Source: an uncultured Eubacteriales bacterium
Lineage (GTDB): Bacteria; Bacillota; Clostridia; Christensenellales; Aristaeellaceae
DNA: 38,911 nt
Assembly: GCA_902790175.1 (NCBI GenBank)
Contig: CADAQZ010000027.1
Span: 1-38,911 of the forward strand
Direction: 5' to 3'
Part shown: one piece after another, positions 7,897 to 15,710 of the stretch
Layout of the letters: each line of letters begins with the position of its first letter
Numbering within the stretch: position 1 is the first letter of the stretch
Program-made: the position numbers and the translations under genes
Notes under the pieces: model-generated
Seen by the model: the letters and a program-made list of their open reading frames with translations, nothing else
Told to the model about the DNA's origin: nothing
Database searches by the model: none

Positions 7897-7986
7897 TCCA
7901 ATTAGAAATGAGGAATTAGGAATTAGGAATTGAGTTTGCCTGTCTGCGCATTTTCATTCCTCATTCCTCATTCCTAATTCCTCATT
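7894..7986 (+). repeat. Heptad repeat array and long inverted repeat between smc and ftsY
   Basis: Directly after the smc stop come 7-bp units AATGAGG, AATTAGG, AATTAGG, AATTGAG (7907-7934). After 20 bases the reverse complement follows as CATTCCT units and AATTCCT (7955-7986). The two arms can pair over about 28 bases with few mismatches, giving a long hairpin that ends just before the ftsY Shine-Dalgarno site. It may limit read-through from smc or set ftsY expression. Related heptads occur after fumC, the MATE gene and pilB. Confidence 0.85.
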
Positions 7987-8005
7987 ATTCATCGGAGGTA
8001 CAAAG

Positions 8006-8908
8006 ATGGGGCTGTTTGACAAGTTTAAAAAGGGTTTGCAGAAGACCCGGAGCGCGTTCTCCGGGCGGATGGACGAACTGGTGGAGAATTACCAGGAGCT
8101 CGACGACGACTTCTACGAGGACCTGACGGACGTTTTGATCATGGCCGACGTGGGCGTGACGACCGCCGAGCTGGCCGTGGACCGGCTGAAGGAAAAGTGC
8201 AAGAGCGAGAAGATCGGCAACCCCGCCAAGGCTCGCGAGGCGCTCAAGCAGATTCTGGTGGACATCCTCTGGGCCGAGCCGATGACGCTCTCGAGCCCGA
8301 TGGTGCTGCTGATCATCGGCGTCAACGGCGTGGGCAAGACCACGTCCATCGGCAAACTGGCCTCCCGCATGAAGGCGCTGGGCCGCCGCGTGATCATCTG
8401 CGCGGGCGACACGTTCCGCGCCGCCGCCGCTGACCAGCTGACCGTGTGGGCCGAGCGCGCCGACGTGCCGATCATCAAGCACCGCGAGGGCGCCGACCCC
8501 GCCGCCGTGGTGTTCGACGGCATCCAGGCCGCGAAGGGACGCCACGCGGACGTGCTGCTGGTGGACACCGCCGGCAGGCTGCACAACAAGGCCCACCTGA
8601 TGGAGGAGCTTCGCAAGATCAGCCGCGTGGTGGAGCGCGAGTTCCCCGAGGCCTCGCTGAGCGCGCTGCTGGTGATCGACGCCACCACCGGCCAGAACGG
8701 CTTGGCGCAGGCCAAGGTGTTCAGCGAGGTGGCGAATCTGCAGGGCATCGTGCTGACCAAGCTGGACGGCACGGCCAAGGGCGGCATCGCCATCGCCATC
8801 CGCAACGAGCTGGGCCTGCCCGTGCGCTACATCGGCCTGGGCGAGCAGCTGGATGACATGCAGCCCTTTGACGCGAAGGAATTTGTGGACGCGATATTTG
8901 GGGAGTAA
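8006..8908 (+). CDS. ftsY: Signal recognition particle receptor FtsY
   Basis: Membrane-associated SRP receptor GTPase that hands ribosome-nascent chains from Ffh to the Sec translocon. The 300-residue product lacks the long acidic A domain seen in E. coli, as is normal in Gram-positives. The N domain occupies about residues 1-90. The G domain has GVNGVGKTT (105-113), DTFRAAAADQL (135-145), DTAGR (187-191), DATTGQNG (225-232) and TKLDGTAKGG (251-260), followed by the closing GLGEQLDDMQPF. GGAGGT precedes ATG 8006. It follows smc as in many Firmicutes. Confidence 0.98.
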   Translation: MGLFDKFKKGLQKTRSAFSGRMDELVENYQELDDDFYEDLTDVLIMADVGVTTAELAVDRLKEKCKSEKIGNPAKAREALKQILVDILWAEPMTLSSPMVLLIIGVNGVGKTTSIGKLASRMKALGRRVIICAGDTFRAAAADQLTVWAERADVPIIKHREGADPAAVVFDGIQAAKGRHADVLLVDTAGRLHNKAHLMEELRKISRVVEREFPEASLSALLVIDATTGQNGLAQAKVFSEVANLQGIVLTKLDGTAKGGIAIAIRNELGLPVRYIGLGEQLDDMQPFDAKEFVDAIFGE

Positions 8909-8922
8909 AGAGGCACACAGCC

Positions 8923-10038
8923 ATGACCATAGACAATCAGCTTGCGCATATCATCGCACAATTTGACTTCCCCGGCGCGCTCGCCGGGTGCGAGGCCATC
9001 AAGACGGGGCACATCAACCGCACCTACCGGCTGCGCTTCGAGCAGCCGGACGGCAGCGCGCGGGACTACGTGCTCCAGCGCATCAACACGTTCGCGTTCA
9101 AGAAGCCGCGCGAGGTGATGCACAACGTGGCGCTGGTGACGAACCACCTGCGCGCGGCGATGGAGCGACAGGGCATCGACCCGAAGAACCGCGTGCTGAC
9201 GCTGGTGCCGGTGAAGGGCGGCGGCGCGCTTTACGAGGACGAGAGCGGCAGCTGGCGCGCCTACGACTTCATCACCCACGCGCGCACGGTGGACCGGGTG
9301 GACTCCCCCGCCCAGTTCCGCGAGATCGGCCGCGCGTTCGGTCAGTTCCAGAACATGCTCTCCGACTTTCCCATCGGCGAGCTCTACGACACGATCCCCG
9401 ACTTCCACGACACCGTCAAGCGCCTTCAGACGTTCGAGCGCTCGGTGGCGGCGGACGCGGCGGGCCGCGTCCATGAGGTCGGAGCGGAAATCGCCGCCAT
9501 ACGCGCGCGCCAAGAGGCGATGGGCCGCATCGTGCGGATGATCGAAGCGGGCGAACTGCCGCTGCGCGTCACCCACAACGACACCAAGATCAACAACGTG
9601 ATGCTGGACGAGGACACCGGCGCGGCGCTGTGCGTGATCGACCTGGATACGGTGATGGCCGGGTCGGTGCTGTACGACTTTGGCGATGCGATCCGCTACG
9701 GCGCGTCCACTGCCGCCGAGGACGAGCGCGATCTGGGCAAGGTGCGCCTGGACACGGACCTGTTCACCGCCTACGCCGACGGCTTCATCTCCCAGACGGC
9801 CCGGGGGCTGACGGAGGCGGAGCTCCTGAACCTGCCGCTGGGCGCGCTGGTGATGACGTTTGAAAACGGCATGCGCTTCTTGACGGACTACCTGGATGGC
9901 GACGTGTACTTCCACATCGAGAACCCCGACGACAACCTGGCCCGCGCGCGCTGCCAGCTCGCGCTGCTCTCGGACATGGAGGCCCACGCCGGGGAGATGT
10001 ATGAGAGCGTGCGGGAATTGGTGGAAAAATACAGATGA
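8923..10038 (+). CDS. APH-fold sugar kinase, N-acetylhexosamine 1-kinase-like
   Basis: A 371-residue cytoplasmic phosphotransferase of the aminoglycoside-phosphotransferase fold. The Brenner motif HNDTKINN gives the catalytic D220 and metal-binding N225, and the metal-binding DLD follows at 240-242. Details such as INRTYR, QRINTFAFKKPREVM near the N-terminus and DTVMAGSVLYDFGDAIR resemble the NahK group, which phosphorylates GlcNAc or GalNAc at C1 for salvage of host glycans, more than antibiotic kinases. ATG 8923 lies 14 bp after ftsY with only a weak AGAGG site, so it may be co-transcribed with ftsY. No other glycan genes are next to it. The superfamily is certain; the substrate is inferred. 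Confidence 0.8.
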   Translation: MTIDNQLAHIIAQFDFPGALAGCEAIKTGHINRTYRLRFEQPDGSARDYVLQRINTFAFKKPREVMHNVALVTNHLRAAMERQGIDPKNRVLTLVPVKGGGALYEDESGSWRAYDFITHARTVDRVDSPAQFREIGRAFGQFQNMLSDFPIGELYDTIPDFHDTVKRLQTFERSVAADAAGRVHEVGAEIAAIRARQEAMGRIVRMIEAGELPLRVTHNDTKINNVMLDEDTGAALCVIDLDTVMAGSVLYDFGDAIRYGASTAAEDERDLGKVRLDTDLFTAYADGFISQTARGLTEAELLNLPLGALVMTFENGMRFLTDYLDGDVYFHIENPDDNLARARCQLALLSDMEAHAGEMYESVRELVEKYR

Positions 10039-10045
10039 CACCTAT

Positions 10046-10086
10046 AAAAAAAGACCGAAGTCTTTTTAGACTTCGGTCTTTTTTTC
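10046..10086. terminator. Bidirectional terminator
   Basis: AGACCGAAGTCT (10052-10063) pairs perfectly with AGACTTCGGTCT (10068-10079) over a TTTT loop. It has an A-run before and a T-run after, so it works for the kinase gene on the plus strand and for the diguanylate cyclase gene on the minus strand, which converge here. Confidence 0.95.
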
Positions 10087-10092
10087 AATCCA

Positions 10093-11085
10093 CTAAACTT
10101 TTTCCTTCTCCTCCCCGAACCCGTCGGCCTCCTCGGGCAGCGATTCGGCGAACACGCGGGAGAAGGCGCGGCCCACGTAGCAGTCCTTGCCCAGGCCCTT
10201 GGCGTCGTAGAGGTTGCTGTCGGCCTGGTGCATCATCAGGCGCAGGTCGTAGGAGAGCTCGCACACGCCGTGCACGTACCCGGCGGAGAAGTGCACCGGC
10301 AGGCGCTCATCGTCCATGTCGATGCGCCGCACGCCGCGCTTCAATGCCTCCAGCTTGCCGAGGAACGCCCCCTCCGACACGTCCGGCAGCACCACCAGGA
10401 ACTCGTCGCCGCCGTAGCGGTAGCACCACTCGCTCCCGAATGTCTCCGCCAGCACCGCGCTCAGCCGGCGCAGGATGTGGTCGCCGGCGGAGTGGCCAAA
10501 CTGGTCGTTGAGGGCCTTGAAGTTGTCCAGGTCCAGCATCATCACGTGCACGTTCCGGTTCTCGAAGCGGCTGTAGTCGCGCCGCAAGGCGAAGCGGTTG
10601 CGGATGCCGGTCAGGTCGTCGGTCATCGACGCGGCCTCCAGCGTGCGGTTGTCCTGCTGCAGCTCTTGGTTCATCTCGCGCAGCCTGCGCGCGGCCTCGC
10701 TCTGCCGGTGCTTCAAATTGCCGATGAACGCCGTGTTCAGCACCACGCCCAGCACGATCACGCCGATCTTTTGCAGGTTGATCGCCGTGTAGCTGAAGAA
10801 GCTGTGGTCGGTGGAGAAGAAGTACATCGAATAGACGATCATCACCAGCCCGCACGCGATGCCCGCCGGATAGCCGTAGATCGACGTGAACACCGCAAGG
10901 CCCGTGATCAGCAGCATGTTAGGGTTGGGAATGTTGAACGCGAACACGATCGCCACCATCAGCAGCATCACCGCCAGCGCGATGAGCACGCGCTTCGCCT
11001 CGCGCCTCACGTCCGGCGCGCCGTTGGTCCGGCCTTCCCTGTCCGCGGTATGCACGATCGACGTCCTCCGATTTTCGTATTTCAC
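10093..11085 (-). CDS. Membrane-bound diguanylate cyclase (GGDEF)
   Basis: Makes the second messenger cyclic di-GMP from two GTP. Residues 31-125 form a membrane module of about four hydrophobic segments. A short linker (KHRQSEAARRLREMNQELQQ) leads to a complete GGDEF domain beginning at SMTDDLTGIRNR. DLDNFKALND (185-194) supplies metal and nucleotide contacts and RYGGDEF holds the active site at 225-229. Where the RxxD inhibitory I-site would lie, five residues before GGDEF, the sequence reads FGSE, so product inhibition at that site is not expected. c-di-GMP often controls type IV pili in Clostridia, and a pilus cluster lies about 20 kb away. The gene stands alone, divergent from fumC. Confidence 0.93.
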   Translation of the reverse strand: MKYENRRTSIVHTADREGRTNGAPDVRREAKRVLIALAVMLLMVAIVFAFNIPNPNMLLITGLAVFTSIYGYPAGIACGLVMIVYSMYFFSTDHSFFSYTAINLQKIGVIVLGVVLNTAFIGNLKHRQSEAARRLREMNQELQQDNRTLEAASMTDDLTGIRNRFALRRDYSRFENRNVHVMMLDLDNFKALNDQFGHSAGDHILRRLSAVLAETFGSEWCYRYGGDEFLVVLPDVSEGAFLGKLEALKRGVRRIDMDDERLPVHFSAGYVHGVCELSYDLRLMMHQADSNLYDAKGLGKDCYVGRAFSRVFAESLPEEADGFGEEKEKV

Positions 11086-11098
11086 AAAAGTTGTTACA

Positions 11099-11126
11099 AT
11101 TATACCACAAAAAAGTTTAATTTCAA
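11099..11126 (-). promoter_or_regulatory. Promoter of the diguanylate cyclase gene
   Basis: On the minus strand TTGAAA (11126-11121), a 16-base spacer and TATAAT (11104-11099), 14 bases before the ATG at 11085. The very short distance implies a short or leaderless 5' end; no clear Shine-Dalgarno is seen, apart from GGAGG just inside the coding sequence. Confidence 0.75.
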
Positions 11127-11136
11127 GCCTTTGAGG

Positions 11137-11168
11137 GGCCGTCGCGCTTCACAAGCGGCCTTTTTTTT
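11137..11168 (+). other. Terminator-like hairpin with T-run between divergent promoters
   Basis: GGCCG (11137-11141) can pair with CGGCC (11156-11160), with additional partial pairing inside, followed by eight Ts. No plus-strand gene precedes it closely, so it would only stop stray transcription. It overlaps the -35 box and spacer of the fumC promoter. Confidence 0.5.
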
Positions 11169-11176
11169 GGTACAAT
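11148..11176 (+). promoter_or_regulatory. Promoter of fumC
   Basis: TTCACA (11148-11153), a 17-base spacer and TACAAT (11171-11176), 34 bases before the fumC ATG. The T-run of the hairpin above lies within the spacer. Confidence 0.7.
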
Positions 11177-11210
11177 AATCTCAAAGCATTCGTTGTCAGG
11201 AGGCATTCAT

Positions 11211-12590
11211 ATGGATTATCGCGTCGAACGGGACTCCATGGGCGAGATGAAGGTGCCCGCGGACCGCTACTGGGGCGCGCAGACGCAGCGCAGCCTGCAG
11301 AACTTCAGGATCGGCGGCGAGAGGATGCCGATCGAGATCGTGCGCGCGTTCGGCGTCCTGAAGAAGGCCGCCGCCATCGCCAACCACCGCATCCAGCCCG
11401 GGCGCATGACGCCGGAAAAGCTGTCGGCGATCGGCGAGGCGTGCGACGAGGTGATCTCCGGCGCGCTGGACGGCCACTTCCCCCTCGTCGTCTGGCAGAC
11501 GGGCAGCGGCACCCAGAGCAACATGAACGCCAACGAGGTGATCGCGAACCGGGGCAACGAGATCGCCGGAAAGGCGCTTCTGCACCCGAACGACGACGTG
11601 AACATGTCCCAGAGCAGCAACGACACCTTCCCCACCGCCATGCACATCGCGGCGGTGCTGGCGATCGAGGACGCGCTGATCCCGGCGATGGACCGATTGA
11701 TCGAAACGCTCCGGCGGCTGGAGGCGGAGAACGCGGGCGTCGTGAAGTCCGGCCGCACGCATTTGCAGGACGCCACGCCCATCCGCTTCTCTCAGGAGAT
11801 CATGGGCTGGCGCGGCTTGGTGGAGGCCCCGCGGGAAATGCTGCTGGCAACCCTGCCACAGCTTAAAAAGCTTGCCCTGGGCGGCACCGCCGTGGGCACG
11901 GGCCTGAACGCCCCGAAGGGGTTTGACGAAGAGGTGGCCCGCGCGGTGTCTGAATTGACGGGCAAGGCGTTTGCCAGCGATGAAAACAAGTTCCACGCGC
12001 TGACGTGCAAGGACGCGCTGGTGTTTGCCCACGGCGCGATGAAGGCGCTGGCGGCGAACCTGATGAAGATCGCCAACGACGTGCGCTGGCTGGCCTCCGG
12101 CCCGCGCTGCGGCCTGGGCGAGATCCGCATCCCGGAAAACGAGCCCGGCAGCAGCATCATGCCCGGCAAGGTGAACCCCACGCAGTGCGAAGCCATGACG
12201 ATGGTGGCCGTGCAGGTGATGGGCAACGACGCCGCCGTGGGCATCGCCGCCAGCCAGGGCAACTTCGAGCTGAACGTGTTTATGCCGGTGCTGATCTACA
12301 ACTTCCTCCAGTCGGCGCGGCTGCTGGCGGACGGCCTGCGCTCGTTCAACGACAACTGCGTCGCCGGCATCGTCGCCAACCGGGAGAAGATGGCCGAGAA
12401 CCTGCACAACAGCCTGATGCTGGTGACGGCGCTGAACCCCTACATCGGCTACGACAACGCCGCGAAGACCGCGAAGCTGGCCTACCGGGAGAACATATCG
12501 CTGAAGGAGGCGTGCGTGAAGCTGGGATTTCTGACGCCGGAGCGGTTTGACGAGGTGTTCAAGCCGGAGGAGATGGCGGGAGGAGAATGA
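11211..12590 (+). CDS. fumC: Class II fumarate hydratase
   Basis: Interconverts fumarate and malate in the cytoplasm. The 459-residue product has SGTQSNMN, the SGRTHLQDATP segment, the superfamily signature GSSIMPGKVN at 313-322 with the catalytic loop serine, and the HNSLMLVTALNPYIGYD stretch specific to fumarases rather than aspartase or argininosuccinate lyase. ATG 11211 is chosen over an in-frame ATG at 11193 because AGGAGG at 11198-11203 sits seven bases before it. This is the oxygen-stable, iron-free type; many Clostridia instead use the iron-sulfur class I enzyme. It is transcribed from its own promoter, and a heptad repeat array begins at its TGA. Confidence 0.97.
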   Translation: MDYRVERDSMGEMKVPADRYWGAQTQRSLQNFRIGGERMPIEIVRAFGVLKKAAAIANHRIQPGRMTPEKLSAIGEACDEVISGALDGHFPLVVWQTGSGTQSNMNANEVIANRGNEIAGKALLHPNDDVNMSQSSNDTFPTAMHIAAVLAIEDALIPAMDRLIETLRRLEAENAGVVKSGRTHLQDATPIRFSQEIMGWRGLVEAPREMLLATLPQLKKLALGGTAVGTGLNAPKGFDEEVARAVSELTGKAFASDENKFHALTCKDALVFAHGAMKALAANLMKIANDVRWLASGPRCGLGEIRIPENEPGSSIMPGKVNPTQCEAMTMVAVQVMGNDAAVGIAASQGNFELNVFMPVLIYNFLQSARLLADGLRSFNDNCVAGIVANREKMAENLHNSLMLVTALNPYIGYDNAAKTAKLAYRENISLKEACVKLGFLTPERFDEVFKPEEMAGGE

Positions 12591-12613
12591 GGAATTAGGA
12601 ATGAGGAATTGAG
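12588..12613 (+). repeat. Heptad repeat array at the fumC stop codon
   Basis: The fumC TGA lies inside the first unit; units read AATGAGG, AATTAGG, AATGAGG, AATTGAG. They resemble the smc 3' array and give stop codons in all three frames within about 25 bases. Confidence 0.8.
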
Positions 12614-12630
12614 ATAGTTTGGAAACGCGA

Positions 12631-12660
12631 CGGGGCGGGCGGCGAAACGCCGCCCCTACA
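12631..12660 (+). repeat. Dispersed GC hairpin repeat, copy 1
   Basis: A GGGGCGGGCGGCG arm faces AACGCCGCCCCTACA. The second arm recurs exactly at 15659-15673 and 36893-36907. The stem is imperfect here because of an insertion in the left arm. It may act as a 3' end for fumC mRNA. Confidence 0.7.
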
Positions 12661-12692
12661 GCCGGATATGGACGGAGAGGAGCGGTGAGGCG

Positions 12693-13895
12693 ATGCTGAC
12701 GCTGACGAACACGCAAGCGCGGGCGCTGCTGGTGCGCTATCACAACCTGGACGGCGCGGACGGCTTTCGCGGGCTGGACGGCGCGCGGGCCATCATGGAC
12801 CGGCTCGGCACGATCCAGTTCGACCCGCTGAACGTGGCGGGTCGCAACCCCGACCTGGCGCTGCAGGCGCGCGTGTGCGGGTACAAGCCCGACTACCTTC
12901 GAAGGCTGCTGTACGGGGAGCATCATCTCATGGACGGCTACGACAAGGAGATGTGCATCTACACCGCGCGCGACTTCCCCCACTTCGCGCCGCTGCGGGC
13001 CATGCGCAGCGCAGACATCCAGCGCTGGCTGACGGGCCGGGGCCAGGCCGAGGCGTTCGACATGCTGGAGGACGTCGTCGATTTGATCCGCAAGCGCGGC
13101 CCCTCGTCGCTCACGGACATCCCCGTCGGCGAGTCGAAGGACTACGGCTGGGGCCCGCGTCGGCCCTCCGGCGCAGCCATCGAGTACCTGTTCGCGTCGG
13201 GGCGGCTGTGCGTGGCGGACAAGGCGGGCACCCAGCGACGCTTCGACCTGACGGAGCGCGTGCTGCCGCCGGAGCTGATCGCGCCCGTCGAGCGCGACGC
13301 AGACGCCTTCGCCGACTGGTACGTGAAGCGCCGCCTGGGCTGCGTGGGCCTGCTGTGGGATAAGCGCGGCGGAGCCTGGCAGGGCTACGTCGTGGGCAGC
13401 GACGCGGCCCGCAAGGCCGCGCTCAACCGGCTTGTCGAGCGCGGCGAGGTCGTCCCCTGCCGGATAGAAGGGCGCAGGGAGGCCTTCTACATGCTGCCCG
13501 AGGCCGCCGAAATGCTGGGAAGCGCCCAGCCCCGCCCCGCCGCGCGGTTCATCGCGCCGCTGGACAACTTGATGTGGGACCGGGACATGGTCGAGGCGCT
13601 GTTTTCCTTCCGCTACCGCTGGGAGGTGTACACGCCCGTGGCCAAGCGCCAGTACGGCTACTACGTGCTGCCGGTGCTCTACGGCGACCGGTTCGTCGCC
13701 CGCTTCGAGCCGGAGCCGGTCGGCCGCGCCGGGTGTTTCCGCGTGAAGGGCTGGTGGTGGGAGAACGGCGTGCGCGTCACGGACGCGATACTGAACGCCA
13801 TCGAGGCCGCGTTCAACCGCTTTGCGCGCTTCCTGGGCGTGGAAAACGCGCCGGAAAACATCGACCTCGTTCGCAATAGCATCACACAGAATTAA
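12693..13895 (+). CDS. YcaQ/AlkX-type DNA glycosylase (winged-helix, HTH_42 family)
   Basis: A 400-residue protein of the family that includes E. coli YcaQ (AlkX) and Streptomyces AlkZ, which remove alkylated bases and unhook interstrand crosslinks. It begins with the family N-terminus LTNTQARALLVR and has LGTIQFDPLNV, in which Q42-x-D44 fits the QxD catalytic motif of the YcaQ branch rather than the QxQ of AlkZ. The middle winged-helix segments (AIEYLFASGRLCVA; DRLV-type loops) and the closing APLDNLMWDRDMVEALFSF and RYRWEVYTP motifs are also typical. GGAGAGGAG precedes ATG 12693. No toxin biosynthesis genes are adjacent, so a general repair role is more likely than self-resistance. Confidence 0.82.
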   Translation: MLTLTNTQARALLVRYHNLDGADGFRGLDGARAIMDRLGTIQFDPLNVAGRNPDLALQARVCGYKPDYLRRLLYGEHHLMDGYDKEMCIYTARDFPHFAPLRAMRSADIQRWLTGRGQAEAFDMLEDVVDLIRKRGPSSLTDIPVGESKDYGWGPRRPSGAAIEYLFASGRLCVADKAGTQRRFDLTERVLPPELIAPVERDADAFADWYVKRRLGCVGLLWDKRGGAWQGYVVGSDAARKAALNRLVERGEVVPCRIEGRREAFYMLPEAAEMLGSAQPRPAARFIAPLDNLMWDRDMVEALFSFRYRWEVYTPVAKRQYGYYVLPVLYGDRFVARFEPEPVGRAGCFRVKGWWWENGVRVTDAILNAIEAAFNRFARFLGVENAPENIDLVRNSITQN

Positions 13896-13923
13896 CATTT
13901 ACACAGTCTTTACACTCAACCCG

Positions 13924-13952
13924 TTGTATGGACTGCAAAAATGGAGTATATT
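13924..13952 (+). promoter_or_regulatory. Probable promoter of the peptide transporter operon
   Basis: TTGTAT (13924-13929), a 17-base spacer and TATATT (13947-13952), 82 bases before the binding-protein ATG. The leader between them shows no riboswitch that I recognise. Confidence 0.55.
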
Positions 13953-14034
13953 TGTAGGAAGGATTGTTGTAATCCGAACGACCCGAGACCGTCCGCGGGG
14001 CGGGCGGCAAACATCAAATGACGGAGGATTTCCC

Positions 14035-15624
14035 ATGAAGAGAATGCTGAGCTTGCTGGCCGCGATGGCGCTGGCGCTGTCGATGCTGGTCGTCCCGGCT
14101 TTCGCCGAGGCGAACGACAACTGGCTGCACATCTTCCTGACCGAGGACCCGGAGACGCTGGACGTGCAGATGACCTCCGACAGCTACACCATCCCGCTGA
14201 ACTGCTTTGACCGCCTGGTGGAGACCGACACCGTGGACGGCGAGGCGCAGATCATCCCCGGCCTGGCCGACAGCTGGGAGGTTTCCGAGGACGGCCTGAC
14301 CTACACCTTCCACCTGCACGAGGGCGTCACGTTCCACAACGGCGATCCCCTGACCGCCGACGACGTGGTGTTCACCGTGAACCGCATGATGGAGCCCGAC
14401 CGCGCCGCGAACAACTACGACATCTACTACGGCATCGTCGAGGGCGCGGCGGAGTACTTTGACGGCGCGGCCGACGGCGTCTCCGGCGTCGTGGCGCTGG
14501 ACGACGATACCGTCCAGTTCACGCTCGTCAAGCCCTGCTCCTCGTTCCTCAGCCGCCTGGCCACCCCCGGCGGGAGCATCTTCAACCGCGAGAGCACCGA
14601 GGGCGTGGACGACTTCGGCGTGAACCCCGCCGTCTGCTTCGGCACGGGCCCCTTCCAGGTGACCGGTTGGGAGCTGGGCAGCAAGGTGACCGTCGTCGCC
14701 AACCCCAACTACTTCAAGGGCGCGCCGCAGATCGACGGCATCGAGATGTTCATCGTCTCCGACGCCGACACCCAGCGCCTGATGTTTGAAAACGGCCAGG
14801 TGGACGTGTTCAACTTCGACTATGCCGAGAGCCAGCTGCCCTGGTTCCTGGAGAACGGCTATCAGGACCAGATCGTGTCCGGCAGCCGCGCCGGCACCTA
14901 CTACTTCATGTTCAACACCACCATCGAGCCGCTGGACAACGCGAACGTGCGCAAGGCGCTGCAGATGGCCGTGGATCGCCAGCTGATCCTCGATCAGATG
15001 TACAACGGCGAGGGCCGCGTGCTCTCCACCTTCATCCCCCAGGGCGTGCTGAGCTACAACGCCGACGCCGAGGAGATCTCCTATGACCCCGAGCAGGCCA
15101 AGGCCATCCTGGCCGACGAGGGCTACGCCGACGGCTTTGACATGGAGCTGGCCATCTCCTCCGATTCCGAGACCGCCCGCAAGGTGTCCAAGACGCTGTG
15201 CAGCTTCTTCGGCAAGATCGGCGTGCGCGCCACCGTCGCCGAGTATGACGACGCCACCTACAAGGACATCCGCCACACCGGCGCGCTGCCCAGCTACTAC
15301 GGCGTCTGGAGCGCGGACTACAACGACCCGGACAACTTCCTGGATACGTTCTTCGCCCGCCGCAACACCGTCGGCCGCTCCATCAACTACTCCAACGAGG
15401 AGATCCTCGACCTGATCGACGAGGCCCAGGGCATGATCGACTTCGACGCGCGCATGGCCGCCTACCAGAAGATCGACCAGGCCGTGGTGCACGACGACGC
15501 CGTGACGCTGCCGCTGTACCAGCGCAACCACCTGTTCTGCCTGAACCCGCGGGTGCACGGCTTCAAGGTGGCCTGGAACGGCTGGAGCGACATGAGCTTC
15601 TACCCCATCTCTCTGGGCGACTGA
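14035..15624 (+). CDS. Peptide ABC transporter substrate-binding protein (DppA/OppA type)
   Basis: Extracellular binding protein that captures peptides for the permease encoded downstream. Of 529 residues, the first 24 form a signal peptide (MKRMLSLLAAMALALSMLVV, then PAFA) with a signal peptidase I site AFA|EA. No lipobox cysteine follows, although Gram-positive binding proteins are normally lipoproteins. The mature part has the family traits GLADSWEVSEDGLTYTFHLH, FHNGDPLTADDVVFT and GTGPFQV, and a C-terminal lobe ending in LPLYQRNHLFCLNPRVHGF. ATG 14035 follows GGAGG by seven bases; the frame stays open upstream but has no ribosome site there. First gene of a six-gene operon. Confidence 0.93.
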   Translation: MKRMLSLLAAMALALSMLVVPAFAEANDNWLHIFLTEDPETLDVQMTSDSYTIPLNCFDRLVETDTVDGEAQIIPGLADSWEVSEDGLTYTFHLHEGVTFHNGDPLTADDVVFTVNRMMEPDRAANNYDIYYGIVEGAAEYFDGAADGVSGVVALDDDTVQFTLVKPCSSFLSRLATPGGSIFNRESTEGVDDFGVNPAVCFGTGPFQVTGWELGSKVTVVANPNYFKGAPQIDGIEMFIVSDADTQRLMFENGQVDVFNFDYAESQLPWFLENGYQDQIVSGSRAGTYYFMFNTTIEPLDNANVRKALQMAVDRQLILDQMYNGEGRVLSTFIPQGVLSYNADAEEISYDPEQAKAILADEGYADGFDMELAISSDSETARKVSKTLCSFFGKIGVRATVAEYDDATYKDIRHTGALPSYYGVWSADYNDPDNFLDTFFARRNTVGRSINYSNEEILDLIDEAQGMIDFDARMAAYQKIDQAVVHDDAVTLPLYQRNHLFCLNPRVHGFKVAWNGWSDMSFYPISLGD

Positions 15625-15643
15625 CACACAGATATATTAACCC

Positions 15644-15674
15644 ATGTAGGGGCGGCGTAACGCCGCCCCTACAT
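15644..15674 (+). repeat. Perfect hairpin, dispersed GC repeat copy 2, between binding protein and permease
   Basis: ATGTAGGGGCGGCG (15644-15657) pairs perfectly with CGCCGCCCCTACAT (15661-15674) over a TAA loop. With no T-run it is probably not a terminator. Intercistronic hairpins at this position in other importers (such as malE-malF in E. coli) stabilise the upstream mRNA, so more binding protein than permease is made; that role is inferred here. Confidence 0.85.
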
Positions 15675-15710
15675 CGACATTGATCCCTAAATTTTCTCCC
15701 GGAGGCTCAA

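Noticed and set aside
8923-10038. Aminoglycoside resistance kinase
   Set aside because: The APH fold is shared, but the N-terminal and post-DLD motifs resemble N-acetylhexosamine kinases, and nothing else suggests a resistance locus.
11196-13898. 900-codon minus-strand open frame across fumC and the glycosylase gene
   Set aside because: It spans two well-supported plus-strand genes and their repeat-filled gap, and its product is compositionally biased with no recognisable domain.
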